DNA of 5,465 nt from an uncultured Collinsella sp. (GTDB taxonomy: Bacteria; Actinomycetota; Coriobacteriia; Coriobacteriales; Coriobacteriaceae): NCBI GenBank assembly GCA_900550595.1, contig URTB01000104.1:1-5465 (forward strand). The letters run 5' to 3'. Positions 5,110-5,465 of this stretch are shown piece after piece (positions within the stretch are counted from its first letter, which is position 1; each line of letters opens with the position of its first letter). Below the pieces are notes generated by a model that worked only from the letters and a program-made list of their open reading frames with translations, was not told where the DNA came from and made no database searches. Made by a program: the position numbers and the translations under genes.

Positions 5110-5465
5110 TTACACATAGAACAGAATGTCGTCGTAAGTCGGGACCGGCCAGTAGTCGGCAGCCACGATCTCCTCCATGGCATCCACGGCGGCACGCAGC
5201 GTATCCATAGCGGGAACGACCTCGTGCGCGTACACGTTGGCCTGCTCCTGACCATCGAGGCCCTCGGCCTTCTGATGCACGGCGTCGAGCGCCTTGATGG
5301 AGTCGTTGATGGTAGTGATGCCGTTGCAGAGCTTGTTGAGCGTGTTCTGCTCACACTGCATGGCGGCCTCGGCGCCGGCGGCACGAATAGTCTCAAGGCC
5401 CTTAGCGACCTTGGTGGCATAGGCGGTAATGACCGGGCGATAGGTACGACGCGCCTCGCGAACCA
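5110..5465 (-). CDS. glnN: Type III glutamine synthetase, C-terminal part (5' end outside window)
   Basis: The minus-strand frame is open from the window edge to the TAA at 5110-5112, giving 117 complete codons of the C-terminus. Type III glutamine synthetases are large (about 700 residues) ATP-dependent enzymes forming glutamine from glutamate and ammonia in the cytoplasm. The visible part begins VREARRTYRPVITAYATKV. It forms the long helical tail of that family and ends with the characteristic WPVPTYDDILFYV, which corresponds to the conserved WPLPxYxxxLF ending. The catalytic core lies outside the window, so activity cannot be judged. An ATG at 5361 is internal, since the frame runs on upstream through family-like sequence. 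A strong terminator follows. The family call rests on the C-terminal signature and helical pattern. Confidence 0.85.
   Translation of the reverse strand, partial: VREARRTYRPVITAYATKVAKGLETIRAAGAEAAMQCEQNTLNKLCNGITTINDSIKALDAVHQKAEGLDGQEQANVYAHEVVPAMDTLRAAVDAMEEIVAADYWPVPTYDDILFYV

Overview
The window looks like a piece of chromosome from a high-GC actinobacterium. Composition, the mix of families (type III glutamine synthetase, a flavodoxin/ferredoxin fusion, MurT and GatD) and the style of the intergenic repeats suggest the class Coriobacteriia, probably near Collinsella. This taxonomic call is inference from family content and remembered patterns; no search was run.

Left part (1-3512, all + strand): the tail of an unrecognised protein overlaps by one base with a 347-residue helical, TPR-like protein. 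After 45 bases with no visible terminator comes a 725-residue protein in which MurT (Mur-ligase-like) and GatD (glutamine amidotransferase) are joined in one chain. MurT/GatD amidates D-Glu of lipid II to D-isoglutamine. The three genes could be one transcription unit, which ends at a strong hairpin (3520-3556) that also looks like a REP palindrome.

Middle part (3513-4164, no protein gene): this is the unusual stretch. It holds a four-copy, about 40-bp-periodic, alternating-orientation repeat (3576-3711), then an extended -10 promoter, tRNA-Glu(UUC) with an encoded CCA end, and a terminator. Next comes a structured segment of about 190 bp bounded by an exact second copy of the last 18 bases of the tRNA. 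It also carries a 15-bp inverted copy of the tRNA T-arm and two hairpins. The simplest reading is a tiny non-autonomous element, or duplication scar, at the tRNA 3' end. A bidirectional terminator (4089-4127) closes the region.

Right part (4165-5465, all - strand): a 253-residue flavodoxin-like protein with two [4Fe-4S] ferredoxin motifs, a terminator, and the C-terminal 117 residues of a type III glutamine synthetase whose start lies beyond the window. Glutamine synthetase makes the glutamine that the GatD half of the MurT-GatD protein consumes. The two genes are on opposite strands, so this is a thematic link rather than evidence of co-regulation. No defence system, CRISPR array or protein-coding mobile element is visible.
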